This document shows positions 1-7,461 of a stretch of DNA of 15,222 nucleotides, in pieces (positions within the stretch are counted from its first letter, which is position 1; each line of letters opens with the position of its first letter). The DNA is from CBFDBF01 sp050293315. GTDB lineage: Bacteria > Pseudomonadota > Gammaproteobacteria > Chromatiales > Chromatiaceae. The position numbers were made by a program, and so were the translations under genes. The stretch lies in NCBI GenBank assembly GCA_050293315.1, contig JBNKMS010000019.1:1-15222 (forward strand). Direction: 5' to 3'. The notes beneath the pieces are model-generated. The model saw only the letters and a list, made by a program, of their open reading frames with translations, had not been told where the DNA came from and ran no database searches.

Positions 1-579
1 GGTCAGGCCGTTCATGCTCGGGCTGATGTAGGCAATAGCCTGATCAACACGCAGGTCAACAAAACCAAGACCCTGGCCAGCCATCAGAGGTACGCTGGTA
101 ACACCAGCTGCAACGGTTACTGCTGGCAGGTTGCCGGCACCATTTGGCTCATCGCTGGCGCCATTGCCATTGTAGTCTGCGATGGTGTCACTGAACAGAT
201 CCAGAGAACCGGTGGAGATCTTCATCGGGGTGTCATGACGACCCATGACCGCGGTACCCCAGCTACCGGTCAGACCGATGAAACTGTTGCGATACCTAAG
301 GTTATCACCATTAGCAATGGTGCTGTTATTGGTATCAGACGGCTCTACCTGCAGCTCGAGCTGCCAGACAGCGCTCAGACCGTTACCCAGGGCCTCGGTA
401 CCCTTGAAACCAAGGCGTGAGGCGTGGCTGGACAGATCCCAGGCATCAGCAGTATTGACGTCGCCGTCGTAGCTGGTTGTGGCGAGGTGCATCTTGCCGT
501 AGATGGTGACGTCACCAGCCATAGCGGCCGGGGCAGTCAATGCAGCGGCGACCGCTGCTGTGAGAAGCTTTTTGTTCAT
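1..579 (-). CDS. Outer-membrane porin, N-terminal part (runs off the window)
   Basis: This is the first 193 codons of a Gram-negative general porin; the 3' end lies beyond the left edge. A Sec signal peptide is visible: a Lys pair after the start Met, an Ala/Leu-rich core, and likely cleavage after AMA at residue 21. The mature protein opens with GDVTIYGKMHLATT, a typical first beta strand of 16-stranded porins. It continues with SRLGFKGTEALGNGLSAVWQ (strand-turn-strand) and NSFIGLTGSWGTAVMGRHDT, the stretch leading into the constriction loop region. Such proteins form trimeric diffusion channels in the outer membrane. The ATG start is supported by AGGAG at 586-590, six bases upstream. The family is clear, but substrate selectivity cannot be read from this fragment. 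Confidence 0.93.
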   Translation of the reverse strand, partial: MNKKLLTAAVAAALTAPAAMAGDVTIYGKMHLATTSYDGDVNTADAWDLSSHASRLGFKGTEALGNGLSAVWQLELQVEPSDTNNSTIANGDNLRYRNSFIGLTGSWGTAVMGRHDTPMKISTGSLDLFSDTIADYNGNGASDEPNGAGNLPAVTVAAGVTSVPLMAGQGLGFVDLRVDQAIAYISPSMNGLT

Positions 580-626
580 TTAGAACTCCTGCTTGTAGTT
601 AAAAAAATAGTTTTACAGCGAGGAAA

Positions 627-655
627 ATAGTAGTCCCTTGCCTACCTGCTTGCAA
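627..655 (-). promoter_or_regulatory. Probable sigma70 promoter of the porin gene
   Basis: On the minus strand a TTGCAA (-35, 650-655) and a TACTAT (-10, 627-632) are separated by exactly 17 bp. The implied transcript start near 620 leaves a leader of about 40 nt before the porin ATG. The area is AT-rich, so a chance match is possible, but the spacing and distance to the gene fit well. Confidence 0.55.
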
Positions 656-770
656 GTAATTTTCTATTTATTACAACAATATTACAATATGTTGTTTTTA
701 TGCATTTATTACACTGATATTTATCTTGATGCGTTATTTTATTACTATATTTTTCAGTATATTATAAGTT

Positions 771-788
771 ATTATCACTATCATTATG
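771..788 (-). promoter_or_regulatory. Fur-box-like triplet of GATAAT-type hexamers
   Basis: Read on the minus strand, three adjoining hexamers are CATAAT, GATAGT and GATAAT, matching the GATAAT repeat model of Fur sites at 16 of 18 positions. It lies about 115 bp upstream of the proposed porin promoter and about 75 bp before an orphan hairpin at 862-889. It could govern the porin or a small RNA. The background is about three quarters A+T, which raises the chance of a fortuitous match. Confidence 0.35.
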
Positions 789-861
789 CGATGCAATTTG
801 TCTGCAATTAATGGCCGTTGTAATAAATAATTCATAAAAATTTCATATTTATGATACAGCC

Positions 862-889
862 AAAACAGTGCCTGAGATTGCACTGTTTT
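862..889. terminator. Perfect 10-bp hairpin with flanking A4 and T4, probable bidirectional terminator
   Basis: AAAACAGTGC (862-871) is exactly complementary to GCACTGTTTT (880-889) around an 8-nt loop. The arms give a GC-containing stem followed by four T residues on either strand, as in a bidirectional Rho-independent terminator. No protein gene ends here: the spacer 580-1083 holds no convincing ORF. What it terminates is therefore unexplained. The remaining parts of this 500-bp spacer show only AT-rich sequence and a weak TCATAAA/TTTATGA hairpin at 832-854. Confidence 0.5.
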
Positions 890-1083
890 AACACGATTGG
901 TGCCACAGCTAGAGGGCGCACCGCATCGCCATACCTACGCAATATTATTCTGGTAAAAATGGTGGATTGAGATGTTACGGCGGCCGGATTCAAGTAGATA
1001 AATCTACCTTATTTATCTTAAGGAAATTGGCTGGCACGCCGATACAGCTTAGGTGTAGTGGCTGCAACTTTGGAGGTCTTGCA

Positions 1084-1254
1084 GTGAAACATATATTGAC
1101 TCTTTTCTGCGCTATTTTTCTGCTAACATTCTCTCCATACCTGTTGGCCAACCAGGTGCCTATCAAGGGTTCAGGCCCTCATGGCTATCACCGTACAAAC
1201 GGCGATCTGGTTGGCCTTGTATCTAGGGGTATCGCGGTCAGGCTAAATGGGTGA
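1084..1254 (+). CDS. Small exported peptide of unknown function
   Basis: This is a 56-residue frame starting at a GTG chosen for its ribosome site, GGAGG at 1072-1076, seven bases upstream; an ATG 117 bases further upstream in the same frame (967) has no such site. The N-terminus is a signal peptide: one Lys, then a long hydrophobic run ILTLFCAIFLLTF and a plausible cleavage after LLA at about residue 22. The Cys at residue 8 is not in a convincing lipobox. The mature part would be only about 34 residues, rich in Gly with no Cys, and resembles no family I know. It could be a small periplasmic peptide or the 5' remnant of a longer exported protein. A DUF2934 gene follows 89 bp later on the same strand. 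Confidence 0.5.
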   Translation: MKHILTLFCAIFLLTFSPYLLANQVPIKGSGPHGYHRTNGDLVGLVSRGIAVRLNG

Positions 1255-1343
1255 TTCAGCCGTACCCTACCTACCGCTCAAGGATGTATCGATGGTATTG
1301 TCAGTTGCATGTAGTTAAGTGACCGATTGGTTGGGAGGATACT

Positions 1344-1589
1344 GTGGGAAAGAAAAAGAAGCAGGAGGTGACCTCTAAAAAGGGCGCCAAGAAGAAGGCA
1401 GGAAAGGACAAAAAGGTAGCTACAGCTGAGCCAAGCATGCTTAATCGTGATGAGCGCTTGGAGATGATCCGCACCGCTGCCTACCACCTGGCTGAACAGC
1501 GCGGCTTTCACCCAGGACTGGAGATGGATGACTGGCTACTTGCTGAACAGGATATCGAGGAGATGTTCGTTCTGGATGATGACGATTAG
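1344..1589 (+). CDS. DUF2934 family protein with Lys-rich N-terminus
   Basis: The 81-residue protein starts at GTG with GGGAGG at 1333-1338, five bases upstream. Residues 1-25 are very basic (KKKK, KKGAKKKAGKDKK), as in proteins that bind nucleic acid, but no DNA-binding fold is visible. Residues 34-74 fit the DUF2934 pattern: an Arg/Glu-rich start, AYHLAEQRGFHPGLEMDDW, then an AEQDIEEMF end. The C-terminus closes with four Asp, so the charge is strongly polarised. The function of DUF2934 is not established. The frame has ordinary coding character; its weak neighbours give no functional hint. Confidence 0.8.
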   Translation: MGKKKKQEVTSKKGAKKKAGKDKKVATAEPSMLNRDERLEMIRTAAYHLAEQRGFHPGLEMDDWLLAEQDIEEMFVLDDDD

Positions 1590-1632
1590 AGTTACGGCTT
1601 AAAACGCCACTAGCTGTTTCTTAAGCACCCTG

Positions 1633-1845
1633 TCAGGTCTTATCAGAGCGGTTGCGCAATCGCACCAAACTCTGTATGAGGGCCGACTCCAAGGCTTGAT
1701 AGGTCTGCATCTGAGCCTTTTGGTAGGCTGTTGTCGGCTCCTCCTCCAATAGCGAGAGACGGGCATCAAAATAGGCAATATCAGCCTCCAGCCCACTTAC
1801 GCTGGGCCTGGCCCACTTGTCCCCTGGTTTGATCACATCACCCAC
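1633..1845 (-). CDS. Small conserved-looking hypothetical protein, 70 aa
   Basis: I place the start at a GTG at 1845, with GAAGG about ten bases upstream. The frame stays open back to 2085, but that part overlaps the fumarase start and has a composition unlike protein. The product has a core of KPGDKWARPSVSGLEADIAY followed by a helix-prone tail with Leu/Gln/Ala heptad-like spacing (QTYQALESALIQSLVRL), which could pair as a short coiled coil. No signal peptide or membrane span is present. It is divergent from the fumarase gene, so the 180 bp between them would carry both promoters. The function is unknown, and the start could be a few codons off. Confidence 0.55.
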   Translation of the reverse strand: MGDVIKPGDKWARPSVSGLEADIAYFDARLSLLEEEPTTAYQKAQMQTYQALESALIQSLVRLRNRSDKT

Positions 1846-1972
1846 TATGAATGCACCTTCAACTCCTCTGTCTACACATATATTAGCATCAGAGCGACAG
1901 CCAAGGCACTTCCAGATTGGGAATGCCGTTCCAGATCGAAGAGGGCCGTAGGCCTCAAATTCAGATATTCGG

Positions 1973-1978
1973 TATAAT
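1973..1978 (+). promoter_or_regulatory. Consensus -10 box ahead of fumarase
   Basis: A perfect TATAAT lies about 50 bp before the fumarase ATG. I see no good -35 at 16-18 bp, so a start here may depend on an activator, or the box may be fortuitous. Confidence 0.35.
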
Positions 1979-2026
1979 GTCAGGCCAAAATAGCCGGTTT
2001 GACAAAAATTACATGGGAAACATCTT

Positions 2027-3544
2027 ATGAGCACCATCCAGCAGGAAGACTTTATCCAGAGCATTGCAGATGCGTTGCAGTACATCTCCTACTACCACCC
2101 AGCAGACTATATAGAGTCCCTCACCGCTGCATGGGAGCAGGAGGAGTCCCCAGCGGCCAAGGACGCCATGGCCCAAATCCTGGTCAACTCCAGGATGTGC
2201 GCCGAAGGGAAACGTCCAATCTGCCAGGATACCGGGATGGTGGTAGTGTTTCTGAAGATCGGCATGGATGTTTGTTGGGATGCGGAGATGGGAATAGAGG
2301 AGATGGTCAACGAGGGGGTACGCCGAGGCTACACCGATCCTGATAATGTACTACGCGCCTCGATGGTGGCCGACCCTGCCGGAAAACGCACCAACACCAA
2401 GGACAACACCCCGGCAGTTGTCAATATGAAGCTAGTCCCTGGTGATTGCGTTGAGGTCGGGCTTGCGGCCAAGGGTGGTGGCTCTGAGAACAAGGCAAAG
2501 TTTGCCGTACTCAACCCCGCGGCCAGTGTGGTTGACTGGGTACTGGAGACGGTACCTACCATGGGTGCCGGCTGGTGTCCCCCCGGTATGTTAGGCATCG
2601 GCATCGGAGGATCTGCCGAAAAGGCGATGCTGCTGGCCAAGGAGTCGCTGCTGGAGCATATTGATATACATGAACTCAAGGCGCGTGGGCCAAAGACCCG
2701 CGCTGAAGAACTACGCCTGGAGCTGCACGCCAAGGTTAACGCCCTCGGCATAGGCGCCCAGGGGCTGGGCGGACTAACCACGGTACTGGACGTCAAGGTC
2801 AAGGATTACCCTACCCACGCCGCATCCCTACCGGTAGCCATGATCCCCAACTGCGCCGCCACCCGCCATGTAGAGTTCACCCTGGATGGCAGTGGCCCGG
2901 CAGAGCTGCAGCCGCCGAGCATGGATATCTGGCCAGATATCGCCCTGGAGGGGGCAGACAGCGCCCGCCGGGTCAATCTGGACACTATAAACAAAGAGGA
3001 GATCGCCAGCTGGAAGGCGGGGGATAGAATACTGCTATCTGGCAAGCTGCTGACCGGTCGTGATGCGGCCCATAACCGGGTAAAGGGCCTGCTGGACAGG
3101 GGCGAACCGATGCCGGACGGGGTCGATTTCAGAGACCGTTTCATCTACTACGTGGGACCGGTGGACCCGGTGAGAGATGAGGTGGTCGGCCCGGCTGGCC
3201 CCACTACCGCCACCCGCATGGATGGATATACCGACATGATGCTAGGAGAGACAGGTCTCATCGGCATGATAGGTAAGGCCGAGCGTGGCGCAGCTACTAT
3301 TGAATCGATCAAAAAGCATGGCGCTGTCTATCTAATGGCCGTTGGTGGTGCCGCCTATCTGGTAGCAAAGGCGATCCGTTCCGCCCGCATCGTGGCCTTT
3401 GAGGACCTGGGTATGGAGGCGATCCGCGAATTTGTAGTCGAGGATATGCCGGTCACCGTGGCCGTGGACAGTCAGGGCAATTCGGTACACCAGAGCGGCC
3501 CGGCCGAGTGGCGGGTGAAGATCAGCGACATCGGGCAACGGTAA
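2027..3544 (+). CDS. fumA: Fumarate hydratase, class I (Fe-S)
   Basis: It catalyses reversible hydration of fumarate to L-malate in the cytosolic TCA cycle. At 505 residues it is the single-chain form with fused alpha and beta domains. The three Cys that hold the catalytic [4Fe-4S] cluster are visible: C66 in CQDTG, C184 in CPPG and C276 in NCAATRH. The N-terminal domain ends near residue 290, and the beta domain carries LLTGRDAAHNR (341-351) and GPTTATRM (391-398). The opening SIADALQYISYYHP and RMCAEGKRPICQDTG are close to what I know of Pseudomonas-type class I fumarases. The ATG at 2027 fits the family start; only a weak GGGAAA lies ahead of it. It stands alone, convergent with the EF-hand-like gene. 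The protein would be sensitive to oxygen and superoxide through its cluster. Confidence 0.97.
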   Translation: MSTIQQEDFIQSIADALQYISYYHPADYIESLTAAWEQEESPAAKDAMAQILVNSRMCAEGKRPICQDTGMVVVFLKIGMDVCWDAEMGIEEMVNEGVRRGYTDPDNVLRASMVADPAGKRTNTKDNTPAVVNMKLVPGDCVEVGLAAKGGGSENKAKFAVLNPAASVVDWVLETVPTMGAGWCPPGMLGIGIGGSAEKAMLLAKESLLEHIDIHELKARGPKTRAEELRLELHAKVNALGIGAQGLGGLTTVLDVKVKDYPTHAASLPVAMIPNCAATRHVEFTLDGSGPAELQPPSMDIWPDIALEGADSARRVNLDTINKEEIASWKAGDRILLSGKLLTGRDAAHNRVKGLLDRGEPMPDGVDFRDRFIYYVGPVDPVRDEVVGPAGPTTATRMDGYTDMMLGETGLIGMIGKAERGAATIESIKKHGAVYLMAVGGAAYLVAKAIRSARIVAFEDLGMEAIREFVVEDMPVTVAVDSQGNSVHQSGPAEWRVKISDIGQR

Positions 3545-3607
3545 TTCGATCTGCTCGGGATGTGGCGGGGCCTACCTCAAAACGATGGCACTGCTAAACC
3601 CGAGTGA

Positions 3608-3706
3608 TAACGCAAAGGACGCAGAGGCGCTAAGGTCGCAAAGATATTATTGATGATGAAAGAGACATGCTCCGCGTTCTCTGCGTTCTCTGCGTACTCC
3701 GCGTTA
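3608..3706. repeat. Dispersed CGCAAAG-type inverted repeat, copy A
   Basis: The left half is a run of TAACGCAAAGGACGCAGAGG type. The right half (about 3672-3706) is its imperfect reverse complement (GCGTTCTCTGCGTACTCC then GCGTTA). It fills most of the 225-bp gap between two convergent genes and may fold into a long hairpin at their 3' ends. Related copies lie at 4997-5135 and 7973-8031. I see no coding frame in the gap. Confidence 0.75.
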
Positions 3707-3769
3707 CTGTCTCAGCTATCTGACAGAACGTAGGGTGGGAGCCCTGCCCTCTTCATCCGTTACCGGTTA

Positions 3770-4855
3770 TCACACCACCAGATCCAACTGCTGTATGGTG
3801 CCTACTCCACCCTCCTCTTGCAGGAAGATCCCGGAGTCACGCACTGCACCAAGGGTGTCGTTGGTTATATCCTTCAGCAGGAATGGGGTATCGATATGCC
3901 CCAGATAGATAGCGCCCACACCACGCTGTCCCAGGGCCAGCAGTAGGTCGTTACCGGCCCCATCCTTGGACCAGATGCGCAGACGCTCATAGATGCTGTC
4001 GTTCTCATCGATCCAGCCGTTGCCATCCAGGTCGTACTGGGCCAGATCGGCAAAGCCGTTACCGCTCTCCGGGCCGAACAGCTCACTACCGTCGTTGATC
4101 TCGCCGTCGCCGTTCCTGTCCAGGGCGAGAAAACCGCTGCCCGGTCCGACGAAGGCTATCTGATCGGAGGTGCCGTCGGCATCGATGTCGAAACTGAAAT
4201 TACGTTGAGTCAGTTCTGCCGCAGTGCCGCTGAAATTGATCACCAGAGGGTCCTTCAGGGCGTCACCGGCACGCAGGTTCACCCGCTGTTCTGAATAGAA
4301 CTCCCTGCTCATATTCAGTTCGACGCTGATCTCAATCTCCTCCCCATCTGCGGTACGGACCACCCCTTGAGCGGAAAAGCTGGTGGACTCGGATTCGTAG
4401 TGGGATTCGTAGTAGTCATAGATCAACCCCCAGCCCTGGCGATCATCGCTGGCGGGCTGGGTCTGGTCAGGGTCCGGAATATCTTCGGTCTCAGCGGTTG
4501 CTTGGGCATCCTCTATCTCAGAAGGAGCGTGCAGTTTTATCTCCTTGCCTGTGAGCTGCTCCACCAGGAGCTTGATCAGCGACTGCTCCAGCTCATCCAT
4601 TGGACCAAGCTGCTCATCATCGACCACAACGGCCTTGGTCGGCTGCAGGGAACTGGCCTCGGCGGAGATATCCACCTGCTGGAACTCCATCTGCAGGGAT
4701 TTTGCCATGGAGTCAAACCTGGCTCGGGTCACTGGACCACTCACTGACTGCGCCTCCTGGCCGTCACGCCAGAGCGTCAGGGATTCACGTTGCTCGTCCC
4801 GCTGGGTAGATAGATGGTTGCTTGCCATCTGTAGATTGGAATTGACGATCTTCAT
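3770..4855 (-). CDS. Acidic protein with EF-hand-like Ca-binding loops, function unknown
   Basis: The product is 361 residues from the ATG at 4855 (MKIVNSNLQMASNH), which I prefer because it begins a regular helix-prone segment. An ATG 21 bases further upstream in frame is possible, and neither has a strong ribosome site. The first 170 residues are polar and acidic with no signal peptide. The C-terminal part holds three Asp-rich loops: DIDADGTSD (about 223), DRNGDGEINDGSELFG (about 246) and DLDGNGWIDENDSIYERL (about 275). They fit the DxDxDG pattern of EF-hand or dockerin-like calcium sites found in many proteobacterial hypothetical proteins. There is no enzyme motif. It has its own spacers of over 200 bp on both sides, filled by repeats, so it is likely monocistronic. 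Cellular location and function cannot be told. Confidence 0.85.
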   Translation of the reverse strand: MKIVNSNLQMASNHLSTQRDEQRESLTLWRDGQEAQSVSGPVTRARFDSMAKSLQMEFQQVDISAEASSLQPTKAVVVDDEQLGPMDELEQSLIKLLVEQLTGKEIKLHAPSEIEDAQATAETEDIPDPDQTQPASDDRQGWGLIYDYYESHYESESTSFSAQGVVRTADGEEIEISVELNMSREFYSEQRVNLRAGDALKDPLVINFSGTAAELTQRNFSFDIDADGTSDQIAFVGPGSGFLALDRNGDGEINDGSELFGPESGNGFADLAQYDLDGNGWIDENDSIYERLRIWSKDGAGNDLLLALGQRGVGAIYLGHIDTPFLLKDITNDTLGAVRDSGIFLQEEGGVGTIQQLDLVV

Positions 4856-4996
4856 AGCGCCTACGATATAGCCCATCTCTAATCTAGATGACGTCCGGCG
4901 CAGGGATTTCTTGAGAAAATAGCCAGGAAAACTGTTCCTAACTTACTGGAATTAAACGATTTTTACCCCATCGGGATACCTGCAGACATCGAGTAG

Positions 4997-5135
4997 TAAA
5001 CGCAAAGAACGCCAAGGTCGCAAAGAGCGCAAAGGTAACTGAAGTAACGAATCTTTGCGTCCTCTGCGCCTTCGCCTACAGGGATGTAGGCGAGGGGCGT
5101 GAGCAGGGAGCGGAAGCTTAGCGACCTCTGCGTTA
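4997..5135. repeat. Dispersed CGCAAAG-type inverted repeat, copy B, with an insertion
   Basis: The left arm begins TAAACGCAAAGAACGCC. The right arm, ending GACCTCTGCGTTA, is split by about 50 bp containing a perfect 9-bp hairpin (5072-5080 with 5085-5093, loop GGGA). It lies in the 374-bp gene-free stretch 4856-5229 between two minus-strand genes; the rest of that stretch shows no ORF or other clear signal. Removing the inserted piece restores a right arm like that of copy A. Confidence 0.7.
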
Positions 5136-5229
5136 TTTTTCCAGGGTTAAATTAGGACGTCTGAGGATCGTTTGCCACTGCACTGTAAATGACTCTATAT
5201 CAAACTACTCGCGAAGCGAAATTATTAAC

Positions 5230-6810
5230 TTACAACTCACGAGTGGCCAAAAAGCGTATATCGGGCCAACGCTCCATGGTCAGGTCCAGGTTGACCCTGG
5301 TTGGTGCCAGATAGACCAGCTGTCCATCACCATCCTCCGCCAGGTTGTCATGCGCCTTGGTACGAAAACGCTCCAACTCCTTTGGATCATCACACTGCAC
5401 CCAGCGGGCGGTGGCGACATTGATCGGCTCCACTACGGCCTCTACACCATACTCGTCCTTTAGCCTGTGGGCCGCCACATCGAACTGCAGAATGCCCACG
5501 GCCCCCAGGATCAGGTCGTTGTTCCTGAAGGGGCGGAACAGCTGGGTGGCGCCCTCCTCACAGAGCTGTATCACCCCCTTCTGCAGGGCCTTCATACGCA
5601 GGGGATCTTTCAGCACCACACGGCGGAATAGCTCAGGCGCAAAATAGGGGATGCCCCCATACTTGAGCTCCTCCCCTTCAGTGAAGGTATCGCCTATCTG
5701 AATAGTACCGTGGTTATGCAGGCCGATTATGTCCCCTGGCCACGCCTCCTCCACATGCCTGCGCTCATCGGCCTGGAAGGTAATGGCGTTGCTCACCTGC
5801 ACCGTCTTGCCGAGACGCACATGCTGCATCTTCATACCCTTTTTATAGGAGCCGGAACAGACCCGGAGGAAGGCAACGCGGTCGCGGTGGGCCGGGTCCA
5901 TATTGGCCTGGATCTTAAAGACAAAGCCGGAAAACTTCTGCTCCGACGGCTCCACCAGCCGCTGCTGGGTCTCCCGCGACCTGGGGGCAGGCGCATATTG
6001 GACAAAGGCATCCAGCAGCTCCTTGACCCCGAAGTTGTTGATGGCAGAACCAAAAAATACCGGGGTCAGCTCGCCTCGACTATAGGCATCCATATCCAAC
6101 TCATGGCTGGCGCCACGCACCAGTTCGATCTCTTCGCGCAACTCATCTGCCTGATCTCCCACCAGCTCATCCAGGCGGGGATTGTCCAGCCCTTCGATCA
6201 GTTCACCTTCCTGGATCTTGCCGCCGTGGGTAGCACTGAACAGATGGGTAGTCTCACTGCGCAGATCGAACACCCCCTTAAAGCGTTTCCCCATGCCGAT
6301 GGGCCAGGTGACCGGGGCGCATTTGATATCGAGCACACTCTCAACCTCATCGATCAGCTCCATCGGATCCTTGCCCTCCCGATCAAGCTTGTTGATAAAG
6401 GTAAGAATGGGGGTATCGCGCAGACGACACACCTCCATAAGCTTAATGGTGCGAGACTCTACACCCTTGGCCACATCGATCACCATAAGCGCCGAGTCAA
6501 CTGCAGTCAGTGTACGATAGGTGTCTTCCGAGAAGTCCTCATGACCTGGGGTATCCAGCAGATTTACTATCTCATCCCCATAGGGAAACTGCATCACCGA
6601 TGAGGTGACCGAGATACCGCGCTGCTTCTCCAGCTCCATCCAGTCAGAGGTGGCATGACGAGCCGCCTTGCGCCCCTTCACGGTACCGGCCATCTGGATG
6701 GCCCCTCCGTAAAGCAGCAGCTTTTCGGTCAGCGTGGTCTTACCGGCATCAGGATGGGAGATAATAGCGAAGGTGCGTCTCCGCTGTAGCTGTTTGAGCA
6801 GTTCTGACAT
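5230..6810 (-). CDS. prfC: Peptide chain release factor 3 (RF3)
   Basis: RF3 is a GTPase that removes RF1/RF2 from the ribosome after peptide release. The 526-residue length matches the family. GTPase motifs are intact: G1 SHPDAGKT at 18-25, G2 RGISVTSS at 64-71 (switch I), G3 DTPGHEDF at 86-93 and G4 NKLD at 140-143. The class-specific RGISVTSSVMQF and the early GTVKGRKAARHATSDWM distinguish it from EF-G and EF-Tu. The start at 6810 agrees with the usual MSELLKQLQRRRTFAIISHP beginning; no strong ribosome site precedes it. It is transcribed away from the small membrane protein gene, and no partner gene is co-transcribed. Confidence 0.98.
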   Translation of the reverse strand: MSELLKQLQRRRTFAIISHPDAGKTTLTEKLLLYGGAIQMAGTVKGRKAARHATSDWMELEKQRGISVTSSVMQFPYGDEIVNLLDTPGHEDFSEDTYRTLTAVDSALMVIDVAKGVESRTIKLMEVCRLRDTPILTFINKLDREGKDPMELIDEVESVLDIKCAPVTWPIGMGKRFKGVFDLRSETTHLFSATHGGKIQEGELIEGLDNPRLDELVGDQADELREEIELVRGASHELDMDAYSRGELTPVFFGSAINNFGVKELLDAFVQYAPAPRSRETQQRLVEPSEQKFSGFVFKIQANMDPAHRDRVAFLRVCSGSYKKGMKMQHVRLGKTVQVSNAITFQADERRHVEEAWPGDIIGLHNHGTIQIGDTFTEGEELKYGGIPYFAPELFRRVVLKDPLRMKALQKGVIQLCEEGATQLFRPFRNNDLILGAVGILQFDVAAHRLKDEYGVEAVVEPINVATARWVQCDDPKELERFRTKAHDNLAEDGDGQLVYLAPTRVNLDLTMERWPDIRFLATREL

Positions 6811-6841
6811 CAGGGTAAATCGATTCTGGGCAAAGCGGGTG

Positions 6842-6847
6842 ATTATA
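6842..6847 (-). promoter_or_regulatory. Consensus -10 box for prfC
   Basis: A perfect TATAAT on the minus strand sits 31 bp before the prfC ATG, implying a leader of about 25 nt. The -35 region at 17 bp is a poor match. Confidence 0.45.
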
Positions 6848-6963
6848 CAGCAACGGCCTGAAAATATGGCGAAAAAAATCTCCCTGGCATATGGCCGACA
6901 GAGCAGATATTAAGCGCCAGCTATCCGTGGCCGAGAGGGCCCTAACGCCCACGTGTAATAGCA

Positions 6964-6992
6964 TTGAGACTACACCCCTGTTCTGCTATCTT
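6964..6992 (+). promoter_or_regulatory. Probable sigma70 promoter of the small membrane protein
   Basis: TTGAGA (6964-6969) and TATCTT (6987-6992) are separated by 17 bp, followed about 37 bp later by the gene start at 7030. It implies a short leader of about 30 nt. Confidence 0.5.
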
Positions 6993-7029
6993 GGTATACG
7001 TCAGGGGTTAATTACAAGGGGTGACAGAT

Positions 7030-7377
7030 ATGGCTACAACCAAAAAGACTAGCGCAAAACAAGCAGAAGCAGAGGCCTCCACAGAGAATGGGACTCTCAC
7101 AGAGAAGCTGAATAGCGCCACTGAGAAGGGGCTGGACATTTTCGATCCCATTACCAATAAAGTGCGCGATATCGTACTTAAGTTCGGTGAGATAATCCTG
7201 ACCGTATCTATCATCATCGGTCTCGGTAATGCTGTACTCAACGGCCTCACGACCATGGGTAACGTTGGATTCTTCTCCGGAATTAGCGCCATGATTGAGG
7301 ACATGGTTAAGGTAATCATGAGCGCAATCGTGATCTTTCTACTATTCGCGATCCATAAAGGCGTTACCAAGAAATAG
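7030..7377 (+). CDS. Small two-helix membrane protein of unknown function
   Basis: The start is set at ATG 7030 because AAGGGG at 7016-7021 lies eight bases ahead; the GTG at 7021 in the same frame falls inside that site. The product has 115 residues. Residues 1-45 are polar and rich in Lys, Ala, Glu and Thr. A first hydrophobic helix runs about 50-72 (VLKFGEIILTVSIIIGLGNAVL), a Gly/Met-containing loop follows, and a second helix spans about 93-109, ending in HKGVTKK. Lys at both ends suggests both termini face the cytoplasm. It resembles no family I can name. It has its own promoter and downstream hairpins and sits as a single plus-strand unit between prfC and rimI. Confidence 0.82.
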   Translation: MATTKKTSAKQAEAEASTENGTLTEKLNSATEKGLDIFDPITNKVRDIVLKFGEIILTVSIIIGLGNAVLNGLTTMGNVGFFSGISAMIEDMVKVIMSAIVIFLLFAIHKGVTKK

Positions 7378-7391
7378 CCCCTAGGCTGCTA

Positions 7392-7434
7392 CACACTCCC
7401 GCTACTGCGGGAGTGTGCAGGCAGGACTCTGCCT
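7392..7434. terminator. Tandem hairpins between convergent genes
   Basis: A perfect 11-bp stem CACACTCCCGC/GCGGGAGTGTG with loop TACT (7392-7417) is followed at once by a 6-bp stem AGGCAG/CTGCCT with loop GACT (7419-7434). CTAGGC at 7381 can also pair with GCCTAG at 7431. The stems lie between the convergent membrane protein and rimI genes, so they may end both transcripts. There is no T-run, so this is not a textbook Rho-independent terminator. Confidence 0.55.
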
Positions 7435-7461
7435 AGACAATCACCTAACTGCCTCACATCA

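Noticed and set aside
890..1083. Possible riboswitch ahead of the small exported peptide
   Set aside because: Only a short GTAGAT/ATCTAC palindrome is visible; no known riboswitch core could be matched.
1846..2085. Upstream part of the 150-residue minus-strand frame
   Set aside because: It overlaps the fumarase start and its presumed promoter and is Cys-rich and unlike the downstream 70 residues.
3608..3706. Possible CRISPR array because of repeated CGCAAAG units
   Set aside because: The units are short, irregular and in inverted orientation, with no uniform spacers and no cas genes.
5710..6603. 297-residue plus-strand ORF
   Set aside because: It lies wholly antisense to prfC, whose motifs are complete; long antisense frames are common in this codon usage.
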